Shown: piece by piece, positions 1 through 8,771 of the stretch
Numbering within the stretch: position 1 is the stretch's first letter
Layout: every line of letters starts with the position of its first letter
Source of the DNA: CAYPHJ01 sp964410485
GTDB taxonomy: Bacteria > Desulfobacterota > Binatia > UBA9968
Direction of reading: 5' to 3'
NCBI GenBank assembly: GCA_964410485.1
Contig: CAYPHJ010000003.1
Coordinates: 1 to 64,000, forward strand
DNA: 64,000 nt
The notes under the pieces: model-generated
What the model saw: the letters and a program-made list of their open reading frames with translations, nothing else
Told to the model about the DNA's origin: nothing
Databases searched by the model: none
Translations under genes and position numbers: made by a program

Positions 1-214
1 ACACGGCGAACCCGGCGGGTTCTTTGCCGGCATAGCCGATCACGACCTCGGCGCCCGGCCGTTTGCCGAAGAGTGATTCACGCAGGGCCGTTTCGGTAGC
101 GACCACTTCGTGCGATAGTTGCTCATATTCCGCGAGACCTTTGATCAATGCAAGGATCACGGGAACATGCTTCTCTGTTGCGGGCTCAATGCGGAATTCA
201 GTGACTGTGCTCAC
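1..214 (-). CDS. GNAT-family N-acetyltransferase, N-terminal part (cut by window edge)
   Basis: The minus strand carries an open frame from a GTG at 214 to the window edge, about 71 residues. It begins VSTVTEFRIEPATEKHV and continues through LIKGLAEYEQLSHEVVATE and LRESLFGKRPGAEVVIG. This is the typical start of a GNAT acetyltransferase of the diamine-acetyltransferase-like group: an N-terminal helix followed by the beta strands leading to the acetyl-CoA site. The catalytic core and the C-terminus lie outside the window, so the substrate cannot be judged. The ATG at 231 is out of frame and stops after six codons, so GTG is the better start. Confidence 0.75.
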   Translation of the reverse strand, partial: MSTVTEFRIEPATEKHVPVILALIKGLAEYEQLSHEVVATETALRESLFGKRPGAEVVIGYAGKEPAGFAV

Positions 215-248
215 GCGCGGCTTTTCTCCATAAGCCTTGTTGCCCCGG

Positions 249-1421
249 CTACAACACGCCGGCCACGGGGGACGAAAGCAGCTGTAAGATCTGCCAGCCC
301 AGGTTGTCGGTGCCCGCATCGGCCTTATTGGCCAGAACCACGACAGCCGTTTGGCGCTGCGGGTCAAACGCGGCAAAGCCGCGGAAGCCTCCGGTCCGGC
401 CGTTGTGCCAGAGGACGAAACGCGAGCCAAGGCGACGCAAGTGCCAGGCCATCGCAACCCGGGGGGACTTCGGCCTCTCAAACCGTGGCACATGCGAGGC
501 CCGCAGCGCCGCTTCGAGACGTGTGTTTGCGGGATCAAGGTTGGCTCGTAGAAAGCGCAGCAGATCGTTGACAGACGAGCGGTGTGCGCCGGCACCGGCC
601 AGGGTCGGATTATGCCAATACGGATTCGGATATCCGCTCGCTCTGTATCCGCGGGCAAGGCGTTTCTCTTGTTCCGCGCCAAACGTCATAGCGGTATCGT
701 TTAGATAGAGCGGATCACAAATCCGCTGTTTGACCAACTGTTCATAGGCGGTTCCGGCGCGCAAGGCAAGAACGTGCCCCAGCAACCCCATGCCGAGATT
801 GCTGTATTCGTATTCTGTTCCCGGATCCCGAGTGATCGCATAACGGGAGAGAAAATCGTAAAGGTGTTCCGCTGTGTAATCGGCGTATGGATTGGCGGTA
901 TTCTTTGGGTTGAGGTTAGAAGGCAGCCTCGGCAGCGCCGAGGTGTGGGTTGCCAGGTCGATCAACGTGATGGGTCGATTGCCGTTATCGGGGATCTTGA
1001 CTGCATTGGGAAGGAGTTCTTTGACCGGTTGGTCGAGACGCGGCAGCCCGCGCTCCACCATGTCGGCAAGCAGTAACCCTGTAAATACCTTGCCGATGGA
1101 GCCAACCTCAAAGATCGTGTCGCCTGCAGTTTGCACCCGGGAGCCCTTCGCCAACTCACCATAACGGAACACATGGCTCTGACCGCCATGGTGAACTCCG
1201 ACAGCGAGTCCCACAACTCTGTCTTCCGCGATGACCCGCCGTGCCAGCCTGTCGATATGGGTCTCGAGCCGTAGCGGTTGCGGTTCGGGCAACTGCGCCG
1301 CGGGCACGCAGGATAGGGCAAAGAAAATGACGGTGAACAGCCACACGAATGGACTTCGGTCGGTGGTCTTCCGCCGCCATTTAACAGACAGCGGAAAAGC
1401 GCGTGGCTTGTTTTGCCGCAT
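249..1421 (-). CDS. Serine hydrolase, beta-lactamase/penicillin-binding fold (class C-like)
   Basis: 390 residues from the ATG at 1421. An in-frame upstream extension to 1520 would run into the preceding gene and looks non-native. A basic N-terminus and a hydrophobic stretch (about residues 24-42) suggest export or membrane anchoring. The family's three active-site elements are visible: SIGK (Ser108-Lys111), YSN in the middle, and HNG near the C-terminus (LWHNGRTGGF). The length fits the family of esterases, D-aminopeptidases and beta-lactamase-like proteins, which act in the periplasm. It follows a HAD hydrolase on the same strand by about 45 bp. The substrate is unknown, and nothing specifically indicates antibiotic resistance. 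Confidence 0.85.
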   Translation of the reverse strand: MRQNKPRAFPLSVKWRRKTTDRSPFVWLFTVIFFALSCVPAAQLPEPQPLRLETHIDRLARRVIAEDRVVGLAVGVHHGGQSHVFRYGELAKGSRVQTAGDTIFEVGSIGKVFTGLLLADMVERGLPRLDQPVKELLPNAVKIPDNGNRPITLIDLATHTSALPRLPSNLNPKNTANPYADYTAEHLYDFLSRYAITRDPGTEYEYSNLGMGLLGHVLALRAGTAYEQLVKQRICDPLYLNDTAMTFGAEQEKRLARGYRASGYPNPYWHNPTLAGAGAHRSSVNDLLRFLRANLDPANTRLEAALRASHVPRFERPKSPRVAMAWHLRRLGSRFVLWHNGRTGGFRGFAAFDPQRQTAVVVLANKADAGTDNLGWQILQLLSSPVAGVL

Positions 1422-1465
1422 TAGCCTTCGCGTATCCGTACCCGTATCTTTGACTCTCGAGGCGC

Positions 1466-2152
1466 TTATTTTAGTAGATCCAAGACCTCGGGCAAAGTGG
1501 TGATCGTGGTTCCCTCCCATTCCCTGGCTTCTTGATGCAACCTGCCGTCAATTTGTTGGTAGGAATTTCGAATGAGCACGGGATGAAGCCCGACTCTAGC
1601 AGCGCCTGCCAGCTCATGGTCTTCCCCGTCAGCAATGTAGAGGCAAGCCCCCGGGACGACCCCCAGTCTTTCGCATGTGAGATGATAGATGCGAGCATCG
1701 GGCTTTTTAAGACGAACTCGAGAAGAGAAAACCGGCGTATCAATGACAGCGGCAAAAGCTGTTTCCTGCCACAAAAGCGGAATCTCAATGGAGCAGTTGC
1801 TCAGAAGTCCTGTTTGATATCCCTCGCTCTTCACTTGTGTCAGTGTCTCGATGGCTTGGGGTCGTGGCTGAAGCGCCAGTCGGATGTAGTTCATTCGAAT
1901 CTCTACGGCTCTTTCGATTTGCTCCGCGCGCGGTTCTATGTTCATGGCCTGCAGGACGTGCTCAATGTTGGCTTCGACCGTTTGAAACACGCCCACTATG
2001 CGCGCCTCCAAGGTTTCGTTCCACGCCCGTAGGAAGTGCTCATCAGGCAGGCCAAGGGCGGCGGCCATTTCCGCATGCATTTTGCCGATCGCTGAGTCGA
2101 AATGCTCCACCAGCGTTCCGAATAGATCGAAGATGATCGTTTTGTATTTCAT
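1466..2152 (-). CDS. HAD-superfamily hydrolase (haloacid-dehalogenase-like)
   Basis: 228 residues from ATG 2152; a GTG at 2164 would add four residues. HAD motif I is FDLFGTL, with the nucleophile Asp near residue 8 and a Phe in place of the second Asp, as in dehalogenase-type members with DAYGT/DLFGT. Motif II is LLSNCS, motif III the KKPDARIY lysine, and motif IV IADGEDHE with acidic metal ligands. A helical cap lies between motifs I and II. The enzyme is soluble and cytoplasmic, a phosphatase or dehalogenase of unknown substrate. It probably shares a transcript with the serine hydrolase downstream. Confidence 0.85.
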   Translation of the reverse strand: MKYKTIIFDLFGTLVEHFDSAIGKMHAEMAAALGLPDEHFLRAWNETLEARIVGVFQTVEANIEHVLQAMNIEPRAEQIERAVEIRMNYIRLALQPRPQAIETLTQVKSEGYQTGLLSNCSIEIPLLWQETAFAAVIDTPVFSSRVRLKKPDARIYHLTCERLGVVPGACLYIADGEDHELAGAARVGLHPVLIRNSYQQIDGRLHQEAREWEGTTITTLPEVLDLLK

Positions 2153-2223
2153 ATTGTCTGTCACTTTCCGCGGCAGGAGCCGCCGTGCTGTCCGGATGAA
2201 CTTGCGTGACCGGCTCTTTTACT

Positions 2224-2739
2224 CTAGGCGCGATGTCGAGGAGAAACGTCGGTTACGTCGAACTCATAGCGCGCAACAAAATAGGGGCCTGCCTGCCGGG
2301 TGCTGTGAAATCGAAAGCCGATGCGCTCGTATATGGCGCGCAGGCGCGGGCGCGATGCTTCGCAATCCAAACGGAGATAACGCCGGCCCATTGCCTGGGT
2401 GCGTGCAATCGACCAGAGCAGCAAAGCCGAAGAGACTTCGCCGCCGGCGAAACGCTTGCGAACAGCGAGACGATGAACGAATGCCGAATCGTGCTGCGGT
2501 ATGTCCGGCCAGAACAGCTTGTCTTCGAGCTGGAATCGGATGGTTCCCGCGGCTTCGCCGTCAGATTCCGCGAGGAAGTGCAGGCCGGCATGAACATCCG
2601 CGGCAATCCTTGCCGGTAACAGTTCATTATCACGCCACATCCCGATTTCATTTTCCTCGAGCCACTGCGCCGCATCCCGCAGGATATCGGCCACCGTGTC
2701 TGAGTCTTGCGGCAATGCCTGGCGAATGAAAATGCGCAT
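2224..2739 (-). CDS. GNAT-family N-acetyltransferase
   Basis: 171 residues starting MRIFIRQALPQDSDTVADIL, a typical GNAT first strand and helix. The acetyl-CoA-binding region is AFVHRLAVRKRFAGGEVSSALL, an R/Q-x-x-G-x-G/A-type loop with one Gly substituted. The C-terminal part ends YERIGFRFHSTRQAGPYFVARYE, the usual last strands. It is a cytoplasmic enzyme acetylating an unknown amine. It lies about 15 bp after the S9 peptidase stop, so the two are probably co-transcribed. Confidence 0.85.
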   Translation of the reverse strand: MRIFIRQALPQDSDTVADILRDAAQWLEENEIGMWRDNELLPARIAADVHAGLHFLAESDGEAAGTIRFQLEDKLFWPDIPQHDSAFVHRLAVRKRFAGGEVSSALLLWSIARTQAMGRRYLRLDCEASRPRLRAIYERIGFRFHSTRQAGPYFVARYEFDVTDVSPRHRA

Positions 2740-2754
2740 GGGATCTAACCCGGG

Positions 2755-4686
2755 CTATTCAAAGTTCTCGATTTTTACTGCTTCCACCGGATCAGCGAGG
2801 TCGAAGCCGAATATTCTCGAATAGAAATAGAGCTCGGCTTCGAGGACACGTTTGATGTTTTCAGCTTTCCGAAAGCCATGCTGCTCTCCGTCGAATGCAA
2901 TATAGGCGACCGGCAACCCCTTTGAGCGTACGACCTCGACCATTTTCTCCGCTTGATCGGGGGGCACGACTTTGTCTTCCGATCCCTGAAAGAGAATCAT
3001 CGGGCACGATAGACGATCGGTATAATGAATGGGTGAGCGTTTTCTATAAAGGTCACGGCGTTCCGGATAGGGGCCGATGAGTGTATCGAGGTAGCGCGAC
3101 TCAAACTTGTGCGTGTCCCGGGCGAGCGCCTCCAGATCGCTGATCCCGTAGTGGCTGGCGCCGGCTTTGAAGACGTCGCGAAAGGTCAGCGCGCAAAGGG
3201 TTGTATATCCTCCCGCGCTGCCGCCGCGAATGGCAAGCCGGTTACCGTTCACCTGACCGATTTCCACAAGATGGCGGGCTCCGTTGACGCAGTCATCGAC
3301 ATCGACAATTCCCCACCGTCCCTTGAGTTGTTCTCTGTACTGCCGGCCATACCCCGAGCTGCCACGATAGTTCACGTCGAGAACCGCAATACCCCGGCTG
3401 GTCCAGTACTGAATTGCGTACCGCAGTGATGATGAAGTGGCCGACGTGGGTCCCCCATGAGTCATCACCAAGAGCGGAGGCTTCTCCTCCGGTAGCGCAA
3501 CGTAATCTCGATTAGCCGGCGGGTAGAAATAGCCATGAGCCGTGCAACCATTTTCACTGGGAAACTCAATGGCTCGCGGAATGGAGAAATATCCGGCATC
3601 GCTTATCGATCCTCGGGAGCGCCGGATGACCTCCAGATCGCCGGTTCTGAGGTCCAAAGAAATAGCGGAAACCGGCTCGGTCGGCGAGGCCCCGATCAAG
3701 ATGACGCGATGGCCATTAGTCCGAACTTGCGACAATGCGGAATAGGGAAGTTCTATGGGATGCAGCGCTCCCGTAGGTGTGTGCAGCCGAGCAAGGTACG
3801 ACTTGCCATCCTTGCGATACGAACAGACCATCCAAGTTTCAGATTCGAATGCATAAAGGGAATTGCCAAAGACCCACTGGGGTTCGCCGAACTCGGCTTC
3901 CATCGGGCAGACCGGCTCAACTTTCTCGGCTCTCCAACGATATAAGTTCCACCATCCGCTACGGTCCGAGACAAAGTAAAGCGTGCCTTGCGGAGACCAT
4001 TCCGGCTGGCAGATAGATTCGTTTGGACCGCCGGCAACCCGGGTTACATCGATGATTAACCCGGCTTCATTCAATTTGCCGGCCCAGACCTCGGTGCCGT
4101 CCCAGGGCATGTTTGGATGATTCCAAGTAAGCCAGGCGAGTTTCGATCCGTCCGCAGCGAGGCGCGGTGAGGAATAAAAATCGTTTCCTGACGTCAGGAT
4201 CTCTCCGGGGCCTTCCTGTTGAAGGTTGAGGCGCACCAGGGTGTTAACGGGCTCACCGCTGTTGCGATGATCTTCGCGCACACAGAAGTAAAGACCTCTG
4301 TGGTGGTCGATGACGCCGTCGGCGTAGCGCAGCGGCAAGGCGGGTGTTAAAGGTTTGGGATCGGCGCCGGTTGTTTGTAAGTAAAGGCGTTGATCGGCGA
4401 AATTCGCGAAGACGATGGCTCGACGAGAAACTGCGTAGTCGCCGCCGCCATACTCGTGCACTCGGGTACGGGCGTTAAACGGCGCTGGCGTTATATCTCT
4501 TGTTTCTCCATCCGTCGAACGCCGTACGATAACTTTTCTGCCGCCTTCCAGAGGCCGTCGCTCGATCCAGTAGAGATCCTCCCCATCAGGTTTGACTTGT
4601 TCCAGGACGTTCTCGGCCGCCGCCGCCATCTCGGCAGTTATGGGGGATTGCCACGAACCGTAAGGAGCTACTTTGGGTTGAGTCAT
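2755..4686 (-). CDS. S9-family peptidase (prolyl oligopeptidase/acylaminoacyl peptidase-like)
   Basis: 643 residues from ATG 4686 (MTQPKVAPYGSW). The N-terminal about 380 residues form a predicted beta-propeller with repeated blade-like sequence such as SPRLAADGSKLAWLTW and QPEWSPQGTLYFVSDRSGW. The C-terminal alpha/beta-hydrolase domain carries the triad Ser490 in GGSAGG, Asp571 in GSEDK and His603 in EQHG. There is no signal peptide, so it is likely cytoplasmic, cleaving short peptides after specific residues. A few additional in-frame codons upstream fall in low-complexity DNA and were not used. Confidence 0.92.
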   Translation of the reverse strand: MTQPKVAPYGSWQSPITAEMAAAAENVLEQVKPDGEDLYWIERRPLEGGRKVIVRRSTDGETRDITPAPFNARTRVHEYGGGDYAVSRRAIVFANFADQRLYLQTTGADPKPLTPALPLRYADGVIDHHRGLYFCVREDHRNSGEPVNTLVRLNLQQEGPGEILTSGNDFYSSPRLAADGSKLAWLTWNHPNMPWDGTEVWAGKLNEAGLIIDVTRVAGGPNESICQPEWSPQGTLYFVSDRSGWWNLYRWRAEKVEPVCPMEAEFGEPQWVFGNSLYAFESETWMVCSYRKDGKSYLARLHTPTGALHPIELPYSALSQVRTNGHRVILIGASPTEPVSAISLDLRTGDLEVIRRSRGSISDAGYFSIPRAIEFPSENGCTAHGYFYPPANRDYVALPEEKPPLLVMTHGGPTSATSSSLRYAIQYWTSRGIAVLDVNYRGSSGYGRQYREQLKGRWGIVDVDDCVNGARHLVEIGQVNGNRLAIRGGSAGGYTTLCALTFRDVFKAGASHYGISDLEALARDTHKFESRYLDTLIGPYPERRDLYRKRSPIHYTDRLSCPMILFQGSEDKVVPPDQAEKMVEVVRSKGLPVAYIAFDGEQHGFRKAENIKRVLEAELYFYSRIFGFDLADPVEAVKIENFE

Positions 4687-4764
4687 AGATTTAAATTCCA
4701 AATCCGAAATCCGAAGCTCGAAATCCGAAACAGACCCGGCATATGGCAGATAGCGTCAGAAGTA
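4687..4764. repeat. Degenerate 8-9 bp tandem repeat between two genes
   Basis: The spacer contains four near-copies of AAATCCGA/ATTCCAAA-type units in about 40 bases (4690-4730), with no coding potential. It belongs to the low-complexity intergenic material seen elsewhere in the window, for example around 24,280-24,340. Confidence 0.5.
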
Positions 4765-5640
4765 TCATAAATGCTCGTTGAAAAACGCCACGATCTTTCT
4801 ATGGTAGTCCGCACCAAGCTCGCCGTGACGCAAATTATCGCGGAACCAAAACTGGGCGTCAGGGTTTTTCTTCAGCGACTCTTGCAACATCAGCGCATGA
4901 TCGAACGAAACCACCGGATCGGTACGTGAATGAACGACAAGAACGGGAATCGTCAGATTGGCTGCCGCGTCTTTGGGAGACACGCTCTTTAAATCGATGC
5001 CGAGAAATATTCTCGACCAAAGCCGCGTCAGCCAGGCCAGCGGGTATTGCAGGATCGGAACTATGAAAAGCTTTGGTGCCAATAAATCGAGCCTGGCATA
5101 ACTCGACTCGGAAACGATGATCTTTATTTCGGGCGCCTGCGGAGCGGCCATCAAAGCCACTGCGGCCCCCATCGAGAATCCCCACACCCCTACCTCACGA
5201 ATGCCACGATTTCTCAAAAAGGCAATCGCAGCCAGCAAATCCTTCGTCTCATTGGCTCCGACAGTGGAATATGCGCCTCCGCTTTCACCGAGATAGCGAA
5301 AGTCGAACAGGAGCAGGTTGTATCTCTCGGCGAGAAAGGCAATCGCCGGGAGAATATTGCCTTTATCGGCGGGATAGCCGTGCAGGCCAATGATTGTCTT
5401 CGAGCTGACTGTGCCGGAAGGAGAGATCCACCATCCCTTCAAGGTCAGACCGTCTTCCGTGGAAAATGTGACTTCTTCGTAGTTGAGTCCCAGCTGGCTC
5501 GGCACGATCGAGGATACGATCTTGGGCGGCTTGATCGCAAGATAAAAGGCCCACGCAGAGCTGACAATGAAAAACACCAGAATCAGGAACAACGCGAGGA
5601 GCATCAGACGGTTAGCCTTGTTTTTCGCATCGAGTGTCAT
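4765..5640 (-). CDS. Membrane-anchored alpha/beta hydrolase
   Basis: 291 residues from ATG 5640; a GTG at 5658 is an alternative start. A single strong transmembrane helix (about residues 10-33) precedes an alpha/beta-hydrolase domain of the abhydrolase/BAAT-like type with LHGYPADKGN (oxyanion region) and the nucleophile elbow GFSMGA. An acid follows in HSRTDPVV and a histidine in LRHGELG. The predicted topology puts the catalytic domain on the periplasmic face. The substrate is unknown, probably an ester or lipid. The gene is monocistronic or the first in the minus-strand run that includes the S9 peptidase. Confidence 0.85.
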   Translation of the reverse strand: MTLDAKNKANRLMLLALFLILVFFIVSSAWAFYLAIKPPKIVSSIVPSQLGLNYEEVTFSTEDGLTLKGWWISPSGTVSSKTIIGLHGYPADKGNILPAIAFLAERYNLLLFDFRYLGESGGAYSTVGANETKDLLAAIAFLRNRGIREVGVWGFSMGAAVALMAAPQAPEIKIIVSESSYARLDLLAPKLFIVPILQYPLAWLTRLWSRIFLGIDLKSVSPKDAAANLTIPVLVVHSRTDPVVSFDHALMLQESLKKNPDAQFWFRDNLRHGELGADYHRKIVAFFNEHL

Positions 5641-5974
5641 TTGATTCCGATTGGGCACTCGCCCGGACTATTCACGACGAGCCTTTCCGGAATATTTTCG
5701 GTTACGCGACTCGGGTGCCCATCTTGGGCTGGGGAATCCGAGACTTTGAACCCGAGACTCGAAACCATTGAGTATGCCATAGCCCTTTCGGGCCTCAGCG
5801 GCGATTGTCGCGGGTTCTCCTCCGTAGGTGAATAATCCGCGCGGCTCAGGTGATAAAAACACCAAGCAGAATGTAACAGGCAAGGTGGTCAAATGGAACA
5901 GACGCGGCCCGGACTTAAATGCGCTTTCGGGACTACTTGACATTTTTAGTCGGAGAACTTAGGATCGGCCACTT
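5641..5974. other. Intergenic region, divergent promoters and a diverged repeat
   Basis: About 330 bp between divergent genes. No credible gene is seen. It holds a repeat copy around 5723-5780 that resembles 42957-43022, sharing GAGACTCGAAAC and TGCCAT, and the predicted promoter of the Rrf2 gene at its right end. Confidence 0.5.
5937..5965 (+). promoter_or_regulatory. Predicted sigma70-type promoter for the Rrf2 regulator
   Basis: A perfect -35 TTGACA (5937-5942), a 17-bp spacer and TAGGAT (5960-5965). The expected start of transcription is only a few bases before the ATG at 5975, so the mRNA may be leaderless or nearly so. Alternatively AGGA (5961-5964) is the ribosome-binding site and the promoter match is accidental. 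Confidence 0.45.
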
Positions 5975-6409
5975 ATGAAGCTTAGCTCTAAGAGTCACTA
6001 CGGCCTCCTCGCGCTTGCGGAACTGGTCGCCAGCTACCGGCTGCGCCGTCCGGTTCAGGTCAAGGAAATTGCGCAAAACCAGCATATTCCACCCGAATAC
6101 CTGGGTCAGATTATGGTGCTGCTCAAACGCGGGCAGCTGGTCCATGGCTCGCGAGGTCCCGCCGGCGGGTATATGCTGGCTCGTCCTCCCGAGACAATTA
6201 CGATGAGAGAGGTCCTGCATATCCTCGAAGGGGTCTCGGTCGGCATAGATCTCAAGCCCGGCATGCATGACGGAACCGTTTCGCCCGTGACTCAGCGCAT
6301 GATGGAGACATGGATACGGGCCGAAAAAGCCATGGAAAAAGTGCTGGATGAAACCACGCTGGCAGATCTGTGCAAACCTGACGCCGAAGCGCTGATGTAC
6401 TACATCTGA
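5975..6409 (+). CDS. Rrf2-family transcriptional regulator (CymR-like)
   Basis: 144 residues. The N-terminal winged helix-turn-helix is classic Rrf2: MKLSSKSHYGLLALAEL, IPPEYLGQIMVLLKRGQLV and SRGPAGGYMLARP. The three cysteines that bind the Fe-S cluster in IscR and NsrR are absent, since the only Cys is near residue 133. It therefore resembles CymR-type regulators that sense sulfur status through protein partners rather than a cluster. It sits directly upstream of the sulfite-reductase operon and most likely represses it. A palindrome at 6429-6451 is a candidate operator. Confidence 0.88.
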   Translation: MKLSSKSHYGLLALAELVASYRLRRPVQVKEIAQNQHIPPEYLGQIMVLLKRGQLVHGSRGPAGGYMLARPPETITMREVLHILEGVSVGIDLKPGMHDGTVSPVTQRMMETWIRAEKAMEKVLDETTLADLCKPDAEALMYYI

Positions 6410-6428
6410 GCTTCGGAAAATTTTTTAG

Positions 6429-6451
6429 GAGTATTTCTGACTAATATACTC
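6429..6451 (+). promoter_or_regulatory. Candidate Rrf2 operator overlapping a -10 element
   Basis: A 23-bp imperfect palindrome has perfect outer arms GAGTAT and ATACTC around an 11-bp centre containing CTGACTAAT. A good -10 hexamer, TATACT (6445-6450), lies inside it, so bound repressor would block RNA polymerase. The spacing and A/T-rich dyad resemble sites of Rrf2-family proteins. This is inference from symmetry and position only. Confidence 0.45.
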
Positions 6452-6487
6452 GCTTTACTCAGTTTGCGTCGCTGAAAGGGAGGGAAC

Positions 6488-8758
6488 GTGGAAAGAGCTA
6501 AAACCTGGAAAGAAGAACTGGCTGCGACAATACCACCCGATCTGGCACGCGAGATCGATATCTTCGAGCAGCAGATGCAGCTGCGCAAGCAGGGGAAAAT
6601 CGACGAAAAGGTTTTTGCCGAGACGCGGCTGCGCCGTGGCATCTACGGCCAGCGTTACGACAACGGACGGCGGCACGACGGCAAACGAGTTCAAAAACTC
6701 GCCTTGCCGGCCGATGTGCTGAAGGGACCCGATACGTTATGGGATGCGCCCGGCATGATGCGTATTAAGATTCCCTTCGGCGGCGTAAGACCGGACCAAC
6801 TGGAAGTTTTGGCGGATCTCGCCGAAGAGTATGCCGACGGGGTGGCGCATGTGACGACGCGGCAAGACTTTCAACTCCATTTTGTGCACATTGACGAGAC
6901 CCCTGCGCTAATGCGGCGGCTGGCGGCAGTCGGAGTCACCACACGGGAAGCGTGCGGCAACACGGTGCGCAACGTAACCGCCTGCCCGCTGGCTGGAGTC
7001 TGCCGCGACGAGGTGTTTGACGTTACGCCGTATGCGAAGGCATGCTCGAAATTTCTCCTTGGCCACCCCGATACACAGGACTTCGGCCGCAAATTCAAGA
7101 TCGCGTTTTCCGGCTGCAAGCAGCACCCGTGCGGCTTGGTGACCATGCATGACATGGGGGCCATCGCCAAGACCAGGATCGTTAACGGCGAGGAAAAACG
7201 CGGCTTCGAATTTTTCGTGGGGGGTGGCCTCGGCGCCGTGCCTTATAAGGCTAAGCTCTTCGATGACTTCCTGCCGGAAAGAGAGTTGCTGCCAATTGCC
7301 CAGGCGATGGCGCGCGTCTTCGCGCGTCTTGGTGAAAAGCGCAACCGCGCCCGGGCGCGCATCAAGTTTTTAATTGCAAACCGCGGTATCGACGAGTTTC
7401 GCCGCCTTGTGCTGGAGGAGCGGTCGAAATTACCGTACGAGCGGCGTTGGGAGGAGCAGCTGATCGAGGCCGAAAACTACAAGGAGACGCCGCTTAAGGG
7501 GGCGGCAAGTCTCGATGGCGACAAAGGGCCCGCCGCCTTTGACCGGTGGCGTGCAGGCAACGTGTATCAACAAAAACAGCCGGGCTATGTGGCGGCGACG
7601 GTAACTCTGCCTTTGGGCGATGTGACGGCAGAGCAGTTGAGAGCGCTGGCTGCTATCGGGCGGCGTTTCGTCAAAGAGACGATTCGCACCACGGTAGAAC
7701 AGAACTTTCTTTTTCGCTGGCTGAGCGAAGCCGACCTCATTCATTTTTACGGGGCCATTACGGCAATTGGCCTGGGCGAGCCCGACGGCGGAAGCATTGT
7801 TGACGTGACTGCCTGCCCGGGCACGGACACCTGCAAACTTGGCATCGCCTCCTCGCGTGGCCTCGCGCGCGAGCTACACCAGCGGCTAGGAGAAAAGAGC
7901 CTGGAGCTGGACGAGGCCGTTAAGAACCTGCGCATAAAAGTAAGCGGCTGCTTCAATTCCTGCGGGCAACACCATATCGCCGACATTGGGTTCTACGGAG
8001 TCAACCGAAACGTAAACGGTTACCAGGTACCTCACTTTCAGATTGTTCTGGGAGGCAAGCTTCGCGACAATGCCGGCGAATATGGGATTGCCGTGGGTGC
8101 GGTGCCGTCCAAACGAATCCCGGAAGCAGTCGATCGCCTGACCGAGAGGTATATTCGCGAACGCCGCAAACAGGAGAACTTTCAAGATTTCATCAGCCGC
8201 GTTGGCAAAAAGGCGATCAAGTCGATGCTGGAGGACCTGACACAAATCCCGCCGCACGACCGGGATCCTTCTTACTACAGCGACTGGGCTGATCCGCGGG
8301 AGTTTACTTTGGCCGATCTCGGTACAGGCGAGTGTGCGGGCGAAGTCGTCACCCGGGCAGAGTTTACACTGGCGGCGAGCGAACGCGAGCTGTTCGAGGC
8401 GCAAGTCCTACTCGATGCGGGCGCGCTGGAATCCGCGGTCAAGGCTGCTTACTCCTCCATGCTGCGCGCGGCCGAGGCCTTGGTCAAAACTCAGAACTCC
8501 GAGGCGACCGACGACGAAGAAACGATCGTAGCCCAATTTACCCAACGGTTTTGCGACACCCGGCTCTTTTACGACAAATACGCGGGCGGCAAATTCGCCG
8601 ACTATCTTTTCAAAGCGAAAGAAATCGTTCGCAGCAATCCACAGGTGGATGCCGACCGCGCCGTCCAAATCGTTCACGAGGCGCAGCTGTTCATCGACGC
8701 GGCGCACAGTTGCCATAACAAGTTGCGCAGCGCGGCGGGAAACGCCCAGCCCATCTAA
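6488..8758 (+). CDS. Assimilatory sulfite/nitrite reductase (siroheme, 4Fe-4S) with C-terminal HEPN-like domain
   Basis: 756 residues from a GTG preceded by GGGAGGG. The body has the two-fold ferredoxin-like/siroheme architecture of sulfite and nitrite reductases. The [4Fe-4S]-siroheme ligands are Cys443 and Cys449 (ACPGTDTC) and Cys488 and Cys492 (SGCFNSCG). The first half also has cysteine motifs, ACPLAGVC and SGCKQHPC. The enzyme reduces sulfite to sulfide, or nitrite to ammonia, with six electrons in the cytoplasm. After about residue 600 there is an extra helical tail (about 625-750: AASERELFEAQVLLDAG, AAYSSMLRAAEALV) that resembles HEPN/SAV_6107-type domains. Gene context (siroheme synthesis, cysH, cysD) favours sulfite as substrate. 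Confidence 0.92.
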   Translation: MERAKTWKEELAATIPPDLAREIDIFEQQMQLRKQGKIDEKVFAETRLRRGIYGQRYDNGRRHDGKRVQKLALPADVLKGPDTLWDAPGMMRIKIPFGGVRPDQLEVLADLAEEYADGVAHVTTRQDFQLHFVHIDETPALMRRLAAVGVTTREACGNTVRNVTACPLAGVCRDEVFDVTPYAKACSKFLLGHPDTQDFGRKFKIAFSGCKQHPCGLVTMHDMGAIAKTRIVNGEEKRGFEFFVGGGLGAVPYKAKLFDDFLPERELLPIAQAMARVFARLGEKRNRARARIKFLIANRGIDEFRRLVLEERSKLPYERRWEEQLIEAENYKETPLKGAASLDGDKGPAAFDRWRAGNVYQQKQPGYVAATVTLPLGDVTAEQLRALAAIGRRFVKETIRTTVEQNFLFRWLSEADLIHFYGAITAIGLGEPDGGSIVDVTACPGTDTCKLGIASSRGLARELHQRLGEKSLELDEAVKNLRIKVSGCFNSCGQHHIADIGFYGVNRNVNGYQVPHFQIVLGGKLRDNAGEYGIAVGAVPSKRIPEAVDRLTERYIRERRKQENFQDFISRVGKKAIKSMLEDLTQIPPHDRDPSYYSDWADPREFTLADLGTGECAGEVVTRAEFTLAASERELFEAQVLLDAGALESAVKAAYSSMLRAAEALVKTQNSEATDDEETIVAQFTQRFCDTRLFYDKYAGGKFADYLFKAKEIVRSNPQVDADRAVQIVHEAQLFIDAAHSCHNKLRSAAGNAQPI

Positions 8759-8771
8759 CGGCGAGGAGCAC

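Noticed and set aside
1422..1520. Extended N-terminus of the serine hydrolase from 1520
   Set aside because: It overlaps the HAD gene's end and is His/Arg-rich; the ATG at 1421 gives a plausible basic-hydrophobic leader.
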